A stretch of DNA of 64,000 bases from Symbiodinium sp. CCMP2592 (lineage: Eukaryota; Sar; Dinophyceae; Suessiales; Symbiodiniaceae): positions 1,421,001 to 1,485,000 of the forward strand of contig CAJNDT010004557.1 of the NCBI GenBank assembly GCA_905221615.1. Reading direction: 5' to 3'. The position numbers and the translations under genes are program-made. Of the stretch, positions 22,343-34,360 are shown piece after piece. Below the pieces are notes generated by a model, which was not told where the DNA came from, made no database searches, and saw nothing but the letters and a program-made list of their open reading frames with translations. Position 1 is the first letter of the stretch. The number at the start of each line of letters is the position of its first letter.

Positions 22343-22935
22343 TGTACCTTCTTCTGTCTCACTGTTGAATTTCCCCTTCCAGAAACAGGACAGCTAAGTC
22401 TTCCAGGTAGCATGCAAAGCAGCAACAGCACTGTCCGTGCGCAGTCAAACCCGTTGCAAAGAGACGGACTGCAAAGGACAGCGGCTTTTCACCTGGAACT
22501 GAGTGGCGGTTTGTGTTGGCCTTTTATGTATAAGGTGTGGGGGTCACAGCAAGATCTGGAGCCGGGGGCAAGCTCGCGTATTTATGTGGGAGATCTACCC
22601 GGTAGATGCGACGACACTTCTCCGAACAAGCATGATCCACCTTTTTTGCCATGTTCCAGTTGCGAAGCCTGTGCCACGACGTGGCCTCGACGGGCACCGA
22701 ATTCTAGCCAAGAAATAGCTTTCTCGGAGCATGTGGCGGTGCACGACCTTAACATTTGGCATTTCCTTCGAGGGTTTGGAGTCGGAGACCCATCGAAGAA
22801 TCTGTCTATGAATCATGCAAGGACAAGCAAACGTCGCTTCCTTCCAAACCATCGAAAGAGACCAACTTCATACGACTACTATCACTATGTCTATTGCTGG
22901 GACGACGACGACCACCACCAACAACAACAACATTA

Positions 22936-23051
22936 CTAGGATGCCCAGTAGTACCCTTATTCCCTTTTTGTAGTCCTAGGTTCCTTATATATAAAGTTAC
23001 CCAATACCAAAAAGAGAGGCCTTTTTATTCTTAGGTTACTGGGTATCCTAG
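22936..23051. mobile_element. MITE family E, copy 1, 4-bp target duplication ATTA
   Basis: The 116-bp element has ends CTAGGATGCCCAGTAGTACC and GGTTACTGGGTATCCTAG. ATTA flanks it at 22932-22935 and 23052-23055. The interior CCAATACCAAAAAGAGAGGC is shared with the copy at 49193. Confidence 0.88.
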
Positions 23052-24139
23052 ATTATGAAGAAGAGAAATAGCCATAGTGCGAGCTATCAGGGGAAGGTCC
23101 GAGATGAAAAGCTTCAGTTCTCGCATTTATATTGCTAGACAGACTTGATTATGTTAAGATCTGGCTGTCTTATATGGTATGATGCCATGTGATGCTACAT
23201 TATATTGTGGCGTACATTAGTATGGTACATTATGGGAGATTATGTTATAAGATATTAATGGATACTATATAGTATATTATAGTATGATACAGTATGGTTT
23301 TTACATTATCGTAAATTCTCTCAGATATTTGAGGTATTGTATTGTTTGTTTTGCAAGGCACGGCCAGATGTTCCCTGGAAGTGGGGTCCAACCGGACAGC
23401 AAGGAGGAGGGAGGGACCCTGGGATAGATATCCTGCATTACCCATACAGTAGAAGCCCGAAAGTTGGAAAACCCATAGCCTAGGGTACCCAGCACTATTT
23501 GGCCTCAATCCGGTTTCCGACTTTATGGGGTTTATTGTAAGGGGTTTACAGGGTTTAGGGATACATGTCCCTGCATTACCCATAAGGGGTTCCTTTAGAT
23601 GGATCTATCAGGGTATCTTTAAGGGGTTCCTTTACGGGATCTAGAGGGGGGTTAAGGTGTAGAGTTTAGGGATATATCTCCCTGCATTACCCATAAGAAG
23701 GAAGATAGGGTTCCCTTGTGCGGGTCTATAAGGGTTACTATAAGGGATCTATAAGGGTACTATAGGTATATATCCTGCACTTCCCATAATAAGGCCTTTA
23801 CCATAGTTCCCAGAGCTTAGGGCCCTCAAGGCAATGCAGGATTTTTATGATCAGCCGGGGAGACCCTGGGTGAAAATGTCAACCAAGCGCTGTGAGGCAT
23901 AGTCTGCCGTTGTTACTGAAATGGGGTTCAGGGCCTATAGCCCTTGGAACAGCTGGCCCACTCTTATCCGTAACAGATCGTACTTCCGGGTCTTGGTGGC
24001 TCTGTGTGGCCCATTCTTATCCGTAACAAATCGTAGGTTGTGGATCTGCAGGTTGGGTTTAGGGTGTCAGGGGTTTCGAGCTCTGCTCCGGGATTGCCGG
24101 GTCTTTCAGCATTTTTTTTTTGTCAGGGCTTAGCTTCTG

Positions 24140-24201
24140 GGTTCAGGGTTTAGGGTTTAGGGTTCAGGGTCCAGGTGTAAAAGGGTTTAGGGTTTAGGGT
24201 G
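24140..24201 (+). repeat. Interstitial telomeric tracts (TTTAGGG)
   Basis: Two tracts of about three units each are separated by GTCCAGGTGTAAAA, a phrase that also sits beside telomeric tracts near 13228. Confidence 0.75.
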
Positions 24202-24560
24202 TGTAGCTTTGCAATTCAACCCGAAGTCAGAAAGACCTTGCCTGGCCGAGTCCAAGAATGAGCCACAAAAAGCCTTAGGCCTTAGGCCATCCTGAACCCG
24301 AAACCCCAACCCCCCCCAAAAGCCCGAACGGTGGGCCCCAGACCACAGGAGCCGCAAACCCTAAACCCCAAAGCCCTGAGCCCTAAACTCTACACCGACC
24401 TCCTCCTTCAACCCAACTGCTTGAAATGTGACCGCTCAGCCATGTAGTTTGGGCCGGGAGCGCAGCGGTGCAAGTGGCCGGACCAGTGCTAGGCCCATGC
24501 TCTTAACTCTGTAGTAGCCTTTTCGCACCCTTCTAGGAGCCCTTATGCCTTTGTTTTGCT

Positions 24561-24612
24561 AGAATCCTAAAAGGTAATCCTTAAATGGAGCTACTATGGA
24601 GCCTATGGGTAG
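24561..24612. repeat. Half copy of MITE-like family A
   Basis: Only the right half (CCTAAAAGGTAATCC through GGAGCTACTATGGAGCCTAT) is recognisable. Confidence 0.5.
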
Positions 24613-25102
24613 TGATAGGGGAGCTACTATAAGGGCCTGAATAATGAGAATAGAGTTCCTTTAGAGAGGAAATCATTAAGGCTCTTATAGTAGTGCACCC
24701 CGAAAAAGTTGGAGCATGGATTTAGGATGATTGGTGCTAGGATTACTTTTGCTTTGCCTTACAGTACAAGGGCTTGAGGAATGATGTTCCAACTTTGTGG
24801 CTTCTACGCCGTGTTCGGCGAGGGGTGTGAGGGGTGGGGTTTGGAGTCGCAGAGACCATGGCCGAGGTTAGCTTTTGTTTAGAGTTTAGGGTTTAGGGGT
24901 TCTGGCAGCCAGCAAGCCCAGTGTCAAAAAGGGTTTAGGGGTTTAGGGTTTAGGGTCTGCCGACATTTCTACAGCACCTTTGTTTCCGCACATCGCAAGG
25001 TGGTTTGAGGAGTCAGGCTGCAACCAGTCAGGCAAGTTTGTCGCCTACGACCGCCAAGCAAGCACTTAAGAGTCCCAAACGTGGCGAGTATATGCTGCGA
25101 GT

Positions 25103-25203
25103 AATATAAGCGCCTTGATAATTGGAAGAGGCTTTTGGGGCACAGTATACCATAAATACAATAAGGGGCCCCGAAGTAGCATACGTATTTTAGGCCTCTA
25201 TAG
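25103..25203. repeat. MITE-like family G, copy 3 (divergent)
   Basis: The ends AATATAAGCGCCTTGATAAT and ATTTTAGGCCTCTATAGTAT are inverted. The core holds TTTTGGGGCACAGTATACC. Confidence 0.6.
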
Positions 25204-25351
25204 TATTGGTTGAACCCTAGACCCGCAAATTGGTTGGGCCATTTACCTCGCTCGTCCCATCAGCATGTGCCCGAGATGGAGCATGTGCATGCAGAGAGTT
25301 TGACTGAGACCTCGGTTGCCGACAAGTGTCTCAAGACATTGATTAACATAC

Positions 25352-25471
25352 TACAGGGGCCTCGATAGTTACCAATACTAAATACTATTGTGGAGTTCCT
25401 TAATATGATTATAGTATGATATACCCCCAAATTGCCGCAAGACCCTATTCAAATTATTGAGGCTCCTATAT
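25352..25471. repeat. MITE-like family G, copy 4 (divergent)
   Basis: The ends ACAGGGGCCTCGATAGTTAC and TCAAATTATTGAGGCTCCTA are inverted. The core contains ATTATAGTATGATATACC. Confidence 0.6.
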
Positions 25472-25559
25472 TATTCGACCCCAATAGCAGAAGCCCCAGC
25501 AATCAAACAACACGGACAGTAATCTACTGAATCCTGACATAGACGGCTCAAGTCTCCAA

Positions 25560-25666
25560 ATGGGAGTTCCCGAAAAAATAGGGGTATCTTAGTTTGGGGT
25601 CCTTATAATAGGGATCCTTTTATTTTGGGTACTATATTAGGGTCTCCTATTTTCGCAAACTCCCAT
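25560..25666. repeat. MITE-like family B, copy 5
   Basis: The arms ATGGGAGTTCCCGAAAAAAT and CCTATTTTCGCAAACTCCCAT pair with a few mismatches. The core is CCTTATAATAGGGATCCTTT. Confidence 0.8.
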
Positions 25667-26010
25667 GTTGTTGCAGATTTCCAGCTGTTGCGTTTATCAG
25701 GTGAGGGTATGCCTTGGAAAACCCTTCACCCTAAGCCTACTCATGACTTGTTTATCTTAACCCTACACCCTCAACCCTACGTCAGACACATGTCTATCTT
25801 GGATCGCAAGCAGGACGAGACCGGAACGCAACCCAGGTAATTGTAAAGTGGGATTTGGAGTGCGACATATTTCGTTTAAGGTTAGCGTTGGGGGCCCTCT
25901 GCCTCCAACGCGGCCTTTAAGACCTTAAGCCTTCTAGCCTAAACGCCGAAACCTCAAGCCCTCATGTCCAAACCCGAACATGAAGCTCTCATTCCTAAAC
26001 CCAAAACCTA

Positions 26011-26115
26011 CAGTAGAAGCCAGAAAGTTGGAATATCATTATCGTAACCCCTTTAGGGTAATAAATTATAGGGGATCCTACCATTAATCCATATTCCAAC
26101 TTTCTGGAGTTCCCT
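26011..26115. repeat. MITE-like family D, copy 2
   Basis: The arms AGCCAGAAAGTTGGAATAT and ATATTCCAACTTTCTGGAG pair, with core GTAATAAATTATAGGGGATCC. A left-arm remnant (CAGTAGAAGCCCGAAAGTTG) lies at about 23447-23466. Confidence 0.8.
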
Positions 26116-26710
26116 TTAAAGCCCTCAACTTTAGAGTCTCTATAGAGCTCCCGGAACTCTCACTTGTCGCACTCCAGGTTTCAAAGGAAGAGGCAGAGAG
26201 TGGCAAAAGTTAAGACCTTAGGGCAGGGCTCGAGGCCTCCTCCCTTTTAAAAGTTTTAGGGTTTTACATAGGGTTTGTTTTGGTTTAGGGTTCAGGGTTA
26301 ATTACATGTGGCAGCAGGGCATCTAGAAAGGTTTTTTGCTCTTTTTCCTTCAAGGTTCAATGCAAAGTTGCAGTCCGAAGTCCTAAATCCTGGGGCTCTA
26401 CATCCTCAGCCCTACAGCCCCCAGAGTCCTAGAGATTATTCCGCAGCCCTAAAGCCTACTCCGGAGACCCTATGCCTGGAATGCAGTGCCCTAAGCCCCA
26501 TGCTTTTGTTTTCAATTTGCCTAACCCTGCCTCGAAGCCCAAGCAATGAGAAAGTCCTCGAGCCAGCAGCCCTAAAGCAAGAAACACAGAAGGCTCAGGA
26601 GCCAGGGCGCTCCCAAAGGCCAGACCATGTGCCAAGTCCGGGGCCAGGTTCGGAGGGGAAACCGCCCGTCTTCCTCTTCCTCTGCGACTACTACTTAGAG
26701 GATCATGGGA

Positions 26711-26800
26711 CTTAGTAAGCAAGGTTATAAGTCCCGTAATTAGGGTTATAAGTAGTTGTATATAAGTATAGTTACCTTATTTATAACCCTACTTACTAAG
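26711..26800. repeat. Hairpin element, family Q (single copy seen)
   Basis: The arms CTTAGTAAGCAAGGTTATAA and TTATAACCCTACTTACTAAG form a 20-bp inverted repeat with two mismatches around a TA-rich loop of about 50 bp. Confidence 0.7.
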
Positions 26801-26869
26801 CTTAAAGTACTCCTACTGCCTGCAGCAGCAACTGCGTTGCAGCTACTTCTTTTTCAACTCCTACTCCTT

Positions 26870-26966
26870 CACCTCCTCCTACTACTACTAATTACTAGCT
26901 GCTACTGCCACGATGACTACTTCTACTACTACTGCTACTACTACGACGACTACTACTACTACTGCC
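26870..26966 (+). repeat. (CTA)-rich trinucleotide tract
   Basis: CTACTACTA runs are interrupted by GCTGCTACTGCC and ACGACGACTAC. The open frame across it (119 codons) is low complexity. Confidence 0.85.
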
Positions 26967-27736
26967 ATGAAGTATACAGTGCCGCAGTGCACCAATATCC
27001 TGCGGACGTGTCCAAACGGTTGTGCTTGAAAGACAGTAACATTAAAGTTTCATCTGCTGCAGTACTACTGTGCGACAGGTTACTGCTCATGAACGCAATT
27101 ACCCCAACATGCTAGTCTAGCTGCTCAAGAACCTTACCCTAAACAGAAGGAGCCCGAACGACGCTGATCATTTTAGCTAACGTATACGCACCAACACATA
27201 ATATGTTATAATTACAGCTTTGTGCTGGCACCCATACAGTTATGATAGGCCGTCGCTGTTGTTACTGGTGCTTGTTATTGACATACTGAGGGTGACTATC
27301 CCACTCTCGGGGAAGGCGGGCAAGCAAAGCAAAGGTAGTCCTTCCAAAGTTGAACCTGGATTCTCCGGCCCAAATGTCGCTTGCTCTACGTCTGGTCCCC
27401 TGCAGTATGCTGAGTTTGTGTAGGTTTCTGGTTTTGTGTTCTAGTCCGATTAGCTGTACTTATACGTTCATGATGGACACGCAGCCAGGGTGTTTTATAG
27501 GATGCTTATGTCGAGTTAAGCTTCGAAGAAGGCCTTGACAGAAGCCTTTCCTGAGGTCGTTGGCTTCATGGCTTTAGTTCTAGAAGTGCGTTCGATTCCT
27601 TAGATGTTGGGTGTTGTTCCGCGGGCGGTGTTGCGATGTTGTACTTATGTTGTTGTTTGTTTCACATCACGGCATCCTGTATAAGTAGAGGTGCGGGGAA
27701 GCTGAAGCCAAGCCCTAAAGCCCCCTACATCCTGAA

Positions 27737-27852
27737 CTGGGTTCTTGTTATGGAATTGAGTTTAAGTTACCATGATAAGGAAACCTTATTATTTACTATA
27801 GATCCCTATTATGGCATTTACTTAAGCTAAATCCCTTAACAAGAGCCCAGTA
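27737..27852. repeat. MITE-like family K, copy 2
   Basis: The ends CTGGGTTCTTGTTATGG and CCTTAACAAGAGCCCAG are inverted, with inner arms AGTTTAAGTTACCATGATAA / ATTATGGCATTTACTTAAGC. It is related to the copy at 7297. Confidence 0.7.
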
Positions 27853-28047
27853 AGCCCCTAGCAGCCTTCTAAAGCCTCTGAACCCAGCGAGCCTTCCGGC
27901 AGGCTTGAGGGCATCCGCAACAGTCTCGACAGACGGGATGCCCCTAAAACCCTAAACCCTAAACCCTAATGTCCAATCCAGATCTCTGGGTAAATGCACT
28001 CTCATTGCTGAAAAGATGGGATGCTTGTTCGGTTCCCCGTGAAGGAA

Positions 28048-28151
28048 CCTACAGTCTCCATAGTAGTTCCTTTTTTTTGGGGGTTACCTTATAGGATCCT
28101 TAATATATGGTTGGTTAAACCAAAAAAAGGAACTACAATGGAGACTATAGG
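28048..28151. repeat. MITE-like family A, copy 5
   Basis: The arms CCTACAGTCTCCATAGTAG and CTACAATGGAGACTATAGG pair with two mismatches. The core GGATCCTTAATATATGG is in the reverse order compared with copies 1 and 2, so this copy is inserted the other way round. Confidence 0.85.
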
Positions 28152-29299
28152 AAGTCATAGGGACCCTTAGGGGCGTAGGGGGAGGGGGGTAGGGGGCCGT
28201 AACACCTATAACAAGGATTCAATAAGGCCCAGTAAAGGAAGTATAGTCCCCTACCCCATTAAGGGTCCCCTGTGAAGGAAGGGGTCTTCTGATCTGCGGT
28301 CGACACTCCTTCGGATACGAGCCACAGTTTATTGTTTGCGAAGCTGCCGGAGCTTCAGGGGCGACCTCCAGGCGAAGTACGAAGCCTGTTTTAGGGTTTA
28401 GGGTTCGGTCTGATTGAGCAATGAATAGGTTATTTGTAATCGCCTTGTCAGCACGCACACAGTTCTAAGATTCATATACCCTTGATCGAATCATCAAGGC
28501 CCCATGGGTCTGTTGCAGGGGGCCCGGAAATCGAGCCAAAAGCCAAGTGTTCTGCTTTCGGCAGTTTGAAGGAGCTTCCTGGCCGACTCTGACTTTCTGG
28601 TATGATGTTGAGGGTTTAGGGTTTGGGGTTTAGGTTTCCTTGCGGCTTGAATTAGAAACCAGTTTTTAGGGCTCTTTTCCTATGGTGAATAGGTGGTTTG
28701 ATCTGTAGCGCTGTGGTTGCTGATAAGGTCTGTGATCTTGCTGCTGCAGGGTATGAGGCGAGGGCGGTTGTTGGGCGCCTTAGGGCTAGCATGGCACCGG
28801 CTCTCGCCGACTACGAGGAATGGCGGAGATTGCGATGTCGTTTGCACTTGGCTTGGCTGTGCGTACTCACCAGTGGGTAGAGGGAGGATGAGGAGTAGCC
28901 CCGTCGGGGAGACAATACCATGTCATGCAGGGAAGAGGAACAGTAATAGTATCCTGGCTTCTGCTACACTGCCCTACACACCGCTTTCGCTATCCTTTCA
29001 TTTGTGCGACTGTCAGGTCTGTCCAGGGAACTCCCGTCGTTTCCTGTGCTTGAGATACACATGCTGCCGATTGCATGTGCAAACTATGAATCCTGGGGCA
29101 TGGATTTTGGAGATGGGGTCTTGGGGTTCAGGATATTTATCCTCAAGCCCGGAAACCCTGTATAAGATGCTATCGCATTTCGGGGGTTTGAGGAGCCTTT
29201 GTAGGTTTAGGGCGATGGCGACCTTGAAAACTGTTGCGGAAAAACTGTGAAGACGGATTGCTCTTCCTTGAATTCCCAAGATTCATACAGCCAAGACCA

Positions 29300-29399
29300 C
29301 CTATAGTCTCCATTGTAGTTCCTTTTTGGGGTTACCGTATAGGATCCTTAATATATGATTGGTTAAACCACAGAAAGGAACTACAATGGAGACTATAGG
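29300..29399. repeat. MITE-like family A, copy 6
   Basis: The arms CCTATAGTCTCCATTGTAG and CTACAATGGAGACTATAGG are a perfect 19-bp inverted repeat. Same orientation as the copy at 28048. Confidence 0.87.
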
Positions 29400-31840
29400 C
29401 AGAGCCTGAACCTTGAAACTCTTCGCACCGAGGGCACAATCCTGAGTCCTAAACCTCTCAAGGCGCAGGGAACATAAGTCCAAACCCTTAGGCCCCAAAA
29501 CCTGGCTGAACCCCAAACAATATTTAGCCATCTTATGAGGATGTCTGATTATGAAATCTTTACATATGTCCTAGACATGTAGGTTTCGAGGAGGTGCAGG
29601 ATACTCCCGTATCCATGTGTCGGAGCAGCTTCTCTTCGACGACTTGTAAATCGGATGCTTCGCCGCCACCTACTAAGTAAAATTGCCAAACTTCGTAATA
29701 GTTACTCCGGTTTAGAGTTTAGGGTTTAATAGTTACTCTCCAACTTGATAGTAATTAGATATTTGGGACCTCAGGCTCGGGGTAAACTTGTCAGATCAGC
29801 TTGACATGCAGACTCAATGTACATGGACAAAGTCATTATGTGTCAGTTTGTCGATGCTAATCGATGGTGACTGTTTCGGCTTGATGTTGGAAGGCAGGCA
29901 CCTGTACGATGTGGGGTCAAACTTGCTTTGCTTTGCACATGCTCCGGCAGATAGCTGCGAGTGCCTCGATCTGATGCAAGGAGACCTTGCGAAAAACAGC
30001 GCCGAGCTTCGGGTTTTGGGGGGCTTAGGGCTTCAGGTGTGTAGGGCCCAATGTTGGGGGTCTACAGCCAGCGAGCCAGGCAAGCTCACAGGCCTTGAAG
30101 CCCTAATCTAAGCGAACCCTCGACCCATAGGCTCTAACCCCCTAGCTCCTCTTGCTTAAGAAGCCTGAACCCTCGACCCGTAGACCCTAAACCTGTAAAC
30201 CCTGAACCTTCAAGCTTTACGGCCCTGAGCCCTAAGCCCATCTTTCAGCAACAGTAGAATCACATATGGCCTGATTTATTTGGAATGCTATGCCTTAGGG
30301 TGGCTGAATAGAAATACGTGCATATAGTTTGTAGCTTTGGCATAAGCCATGTTTTCGAGCTTCCAAGGGCGGAGCTTGAGAAGTCGTTCGTAGTCTATTG
30401 TGTTTACTTACTTTAGGCTTCCTCTGTTCTGTTTGATGTTGGGGCGCATCGCAGCACACCGCCCCGCGAGCAGTTTGGTATACCCAACAACCTTTTTTAA
30501 TTATTACAAAGCCCGTCTATTAAGTGGTTGAGATTACGCCCGGGGTTCATGGTCCAGGGTGTAGGTGTAGGCTTTGCGTTGAGCAGTCTGGGATTCACAT
30601 GTTGCACCGTCTGTTGGTGGAGATGCCCCCTGAAGTTTATACAACCTGTTGGAGGGCAGTCAGTGGACATATGCCGAATGTTTGTTCAAGCTTTTCGAAG
30701 ATAGTCAGTTTAAATTTCTTGGGCACAGCCGTAAGCTTGCGACCTTAAACTGCCCCAAGCCCCTTCAGCACTAGACCCCACTCCCCTTCATTAGCGGCAA
30801 ACCGTGTAAACCGCCGAAACCCCAAACTCAAATCATGACCCCATATGCTCTTGCAACCCAAGCCTAAGGACAGACACGAATATATACCCTAAACCATATA
30901 CCCTAAACCCCAAGCCCCGTGAGTCCCCTAAGTCATGAAAGAGCCCCATGATCCTTGTGGACGAGACGCCCAGGCGACTCGCTTTGAGCGGCAGGTGTCC
31001 CCCGAAGATGCTTTGGCCCCTTTGGCTGAATGTCCTTCCCGGCCTAGGTCCTAGGTTCGGAGTTCAGGACGTAGAGTTCAGAATTTTGCTAAGAGCCTGC
31101 CGATCTCACTTTCGGAAAGCGCAGATGGTGCTAGATTTGTAATGACATATGGGAGTTCACTCCTTAGGGATCCTTTAAGGGTTCTTTTTCAGGGATCCGT
31201 TAGGGGATCCTTCAAGGGCTCCCTTAAAGGATCCTTTCGGACTAGGATTGGGTTTCAACATAGAGTTCTTTTTTGCAGAGAAGTGGGCCCGGAACTTGAC
31301 CGTGCTGAATTCAGATCAGCTCCGGGTGGCGCAGGCTTCCTTCGAGCACTATGCTATAGTGCACATATCTTAAAGCATCTTACAGTATGCTACATAATCG
31401 TATCTTCGAGTGCCTCATAATAAGCTGTAGTATCCTATCCTATAGTATATTCTTGTATCTGAAAGTGAACTATCATGGCAGAACTGCAAGGGCCAAGCTG
31501 CAGAGACCCCTATAATCCGGCCCGTGGCTGAACCCATCTTCGACGGAAGGCGCTAAGAAGTCGAACTCAGGGTGAGGGTTTAGGGTTAGAAATCGAACTC
31601 AGGGTTCCTTTATGGCGTCCTTTCCGAGACCTCGAAAGTTTCGAAGACGTCAGAAGTTCCTATCGGGGATCCTTTAAACGATCCTGAAAGGGTTCCTTTA
31701 GGGGTTCCTTTTCCAAGATGCTTTAAAGGTTCCTTAACGGCTCTTTTAAAGGATCCTTTGAAGATCCTTTAAGGGTTCCTCTCAAAGGGCCGAAGCCCTA
31801 AACTCTAAACCCTAACCCCTGCTTGTGCTCCTGTCCATGT

Positions 31841-31935
31841 GGGTAGTTGTCAAAATTATGGTTCCTTTTTGGGTACCCTAAATATTAGGTGCACAATAAG
31901 GACCCAAAAAGGGACCGTAATTTTCATAACCACCC
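31841..31935. mobile_element. MITE family C, copy 4, 4-bp target duplication ATGT
   Basis: The ends are GGGTAGTTGTCAAAATTATG and GTAATTTTCATAACCACCC. ATGT lies at 31837-31840 and at 31936-31939. Confidence 0.83.
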
Positions 31936-32163
31936 ATGTGGAACTTGGCAGGCAGCCAGGAAATGAAACCTAAACCCTAAACTCTAAACCCTCATTGTAG
32001 TCTCTACATCGGTGACTACACTTCATACCCCCCAGGAGCCTCTGGCCCTACAACTGAAACCCAGACCTTAGTAAGAGCAACCGCCCAAGGAAGTTCGTCA
32101 GAAGCTCTATGAGCTGTTTGATTCATTGCACTTGGAGGACCTTCGTTCTTCGAGATCGGGGTT

Positions 32164-32264
32164 TCATGTAGACCCTTGGCGAATACAATTCTTTACTTTA
32201 GGGGCGAGAAAAAAGGAATCGCTATAGCAATCCGTTTCGGGGATTCATTCATCAGGGTCTACAT
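32164..32264. repeat. Hairpin element, family R (single copy seen)
   Basis: TCATGTAGACCCTTGGCGAA pairs with the right arm ATCAGGGTCTACATTA. A second small inverted pair, TTACCTTTGG / CATTAGGTAAG, follows at about 32268-32339. Confidence 0.5.
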
Positions 32265-32678
32265 TACTTACCTTTGGTTAGTAGGGAATGGAAGAATGGT
32301 AGTAATAGTAGTTATAATTGTATCCCATTAGGTAAGATTAAGCGTTGAGGGCTGGAGGGGCTCAGTGTCTGCCATGTAGATGGCCCATTGGTATCCGCGT
32401 GCAAGTTCGCTGTAGCGACTATAGCGCAAGGACCTGCCCTTTCTTGCCATGTTTAGCCTTAGCCGCTTCAATCGTGCGATGGTCAGTATTCGCCCCGCCT
32501 GTACCAGCATACCCTCCCTCCTCAACTCTAAAACCCTGAGCCTTCAACCCTGAAGCCCTAAACCCTTCCTCCCTCGACCCTAAACCCTACATCGGGTCTT
32601 GTCACCAGTGTAGTTTCCCACAGGATCGCAAAGACATGCTCTCTCAGGCCCGCTCTTTCGCTTAGCATCTAACGTAGC

Positions 32679-32781
32679 AACCTGATTAAGAAAACCTGGT
32701 CCAACAAGCTCAAACATTACAGGAATGGCTAGGACGCATATAAAGAGCCCAAATCAAGACCCAAGGTTTCTTAATCAGGTT
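32679..32781. repeat. Hairpin element, family S (single copy seen)
   Basis: The arms AACCTGATTAAGAAAACCT and AGGTTTCTTAATCAGGTT form an almost perfect 18-bp inverted repeat around about 65 bp. Confidence 0.7.
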
Positions 32782-32995
32782 CCGAAGTTACCCCAAATCC
32801 GAGAAAAAAACGAGACTCTCATAGATATCCTTATGGTAGCCCCCTACACTAACCTTTATGGTAACATAATCTTTATAGCGGCACTTATACGTTCCTAGAC
32901 AATTGCAATCTTTGAGGGTTTGGTTGAGTTGCAGACCTGACATGGCCTTGGCCTTTGGACGGTTACTGCCCTGTTCAGTAACCGTTGAATCACAG

Positions 32996-33105
32996 TCCCT
33001 AAGGGTCCATGTGCCCAAATAGTATATACATTGGCCTCAAAGTAGCCGCTCTATAGGTACTTTGGGGCCAAAATGTACACTATTTGGGTACATGGACCCT
33101 CAGGG
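32996..33105. repeat. MITE-like family I, copy 1
   Basis: The arms CCCTAAGGGTCCATGTGCCC and GGGTACATGGACCCTCAGGG pair with few mismatches. Inner arms ATTGGCCTCAAAGTA / TACTTTGGGGCCAAAAT extend the palindrome almost to the centre. Confidence 0.8.
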
Positions 33106-33121
33106 AGGTGTAACATAGATA

Positions 33122-33235
33122 TGTATAAGGGCTTCAACAGTAGCCTTATATAGCCCGTTTATAAGGGCTTCAGCTGTAGCCCTATGTAGAATTGTTATAA
33201 GGGCCTCAATAGTAGCCCTATGTGGCCCTTTTATA
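33122..33235 (+). repeat. Triplicated 37-bp unit
   Basis: TATAAGGGCTTCAACAGTAG and two diverged copies lie head to tail. The unit resembles the interior of family H (CCTTAATAGTAGCCCTAT) and may be an amplified core. Confidence 0.75.
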
Positions 33236-33654
33236 GACTGCTACCGTATTATTTGGGGAAAATTCCAAAAGTTTAGGTGTACAGGTGGAGTTTGGGCTTT
33301 TTAATCCGCTGTAGTCTGGAGCCAAGACTGCCAAAGCAAGACTTCAAGGCTTAGAGTTTGAGGCTCTTTGAGGGTTTCGAGTTTAGGGTTTCGAGCTTGA
33401 GCTCTTCGAGCGTCCAGGGTTTATGGTTTAGTTTGGGCTTGAGGTTGCGCAGCCATATGGACGATATGGACTTCAACCCAGACATGAGAACACGGATGCT
33501 AGACAGTGCAGAACTGGCAATTTCTTCACCGTTTCACCCGAAGCCCTAAATGCCCGAAACCCTAAAACCCTAAAGAACGCTACGACATGGCTCGAGAGCA
33601 CATGCAGCCCAGTGTGCTGCAGCTGCGCCCGGACGGACTCGGCACGACCACGCA

Positions 33655-33774
33655 GCCTAAACCCTAAACCCTAAACCCTAAGCCCTAAACCCTAAACCCT
33701 AAACCCTAAGCCCTAAACCCTAAACCCTAAACCCTAAACCCTAACCCTAAACCCTAAACCCTAACCCTAAACCG
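33655..33774 (-). repeat. Longest interstitial telomeric tract (CCCTAAA), about 120 bp
   Basis: About 17 units, mostly CCCTAAA, with CCCTAAG variants at near-regular spacing and a few 6-bp CCCTAA units. The G-rich strand reads TTTAGGG on the minus strand. No palindrome flanks it. Confidence 0.92.
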
Positions 33775-34136
33775 TGAGCCGGTTGGCCATGGCAATGAGA
33801 GTGAGACCGCTCACTAAAGCGTAAACGGCTCCGGGCTGCACTCTTTGGTTGAGGCTCAGCCACCCTCAACAAACCTGGGACTTGCAAATCTACGGCGAGT
33901 TTCGGACGAGCTCCCTGCGCTGCGACTTTGTAAGCTGGGACGTGGGAAAAAACCCAAACTCTATTCCCTCAAGCCTAAACCCTATACTCCTGCTGCCTGG
34001 AGCCGCCCCCTGGAAAAAGGAGGTTTAACAAAACCTATACTCCCCCCCACATTCCCAAAGCTCTACTCCCGAAGTCCTAAAAAGCGCGAATCCCCGAAGC
34101 TGCCAGAAGCCCTACTGTAGTGGCTTCAATTATCTT

Positions 34137-34234
34137 AGAGGTACTTAGAAATAGTGTTTAATTTCTGGCTACTATAATCCCTAAGAAACAGCTAAATTAT
34201 ATTTTTGTTGTTGGAGTTCTAAGTTCAGTATAGT
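34137..34234 (+). repeat. MITE-like family F, copy 3
   Basis: Starts TTAGAGGTACTTAGAAATAG and ends TTCTAAGTTCAGTATAG, with the conserved CCCTAAGAAACAGCTAAA. Confidence 0.75.
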
Positions 34235-34251
34235 TATAAGAGTAGTGTTTA

Positions 34252-34360
34252 CCCCAAGGGTCCAAAGGACCCAATAATTAGCTACTCGGTTTCAGGATAC
34301 TAGTTATGTAGGTTGAGACTTTGGAGAGTACATGATTATTAGGTACTTGGACCCTTGGGG
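34252..34360. repeat. MITE-like family J, copy 1
   Basis: The arms CCCCAAGGGTCCAA and TTGGACCCTTGGGG are perfectly complementary. Inner AATAATTAGCTACT / GATTATTAGGTACT also recurs in the copy at 63192. A family G right-half fragment follows at about 34413-34466. Confidence 0.8.

Larger units (their letters stand above)
20485..31150. other. Gene-free stretch; longest unassigned open frames of the gap
   Basis: No gene is recognised. 20488-21647 is relatively free of repeats and carries two overlapping plus-strand open frames of 166 and 220 codons; neither shows a domain I know, so they are not called as genes. A 250-codon frame at 22187-22939 crosses a (TC)n tract. Other contents: MITE copies of families A, B, D, E, G, K and Q; repeated CCTGCATTACCCATAA phrases at about 23430, 23570, 23680 and 23775; a (CTA)-rich tract at 26870-26966; and telomeric words at 21790, 24140, 24934 and 27953. 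Confidence 0.55.

Noticed and set aside
22187-22939. 250-codon open frame
   Set aside because: It contains a (TC)n tract and ends in an ACC/AAC repeat and a MITE; low complexity and unrecognised.
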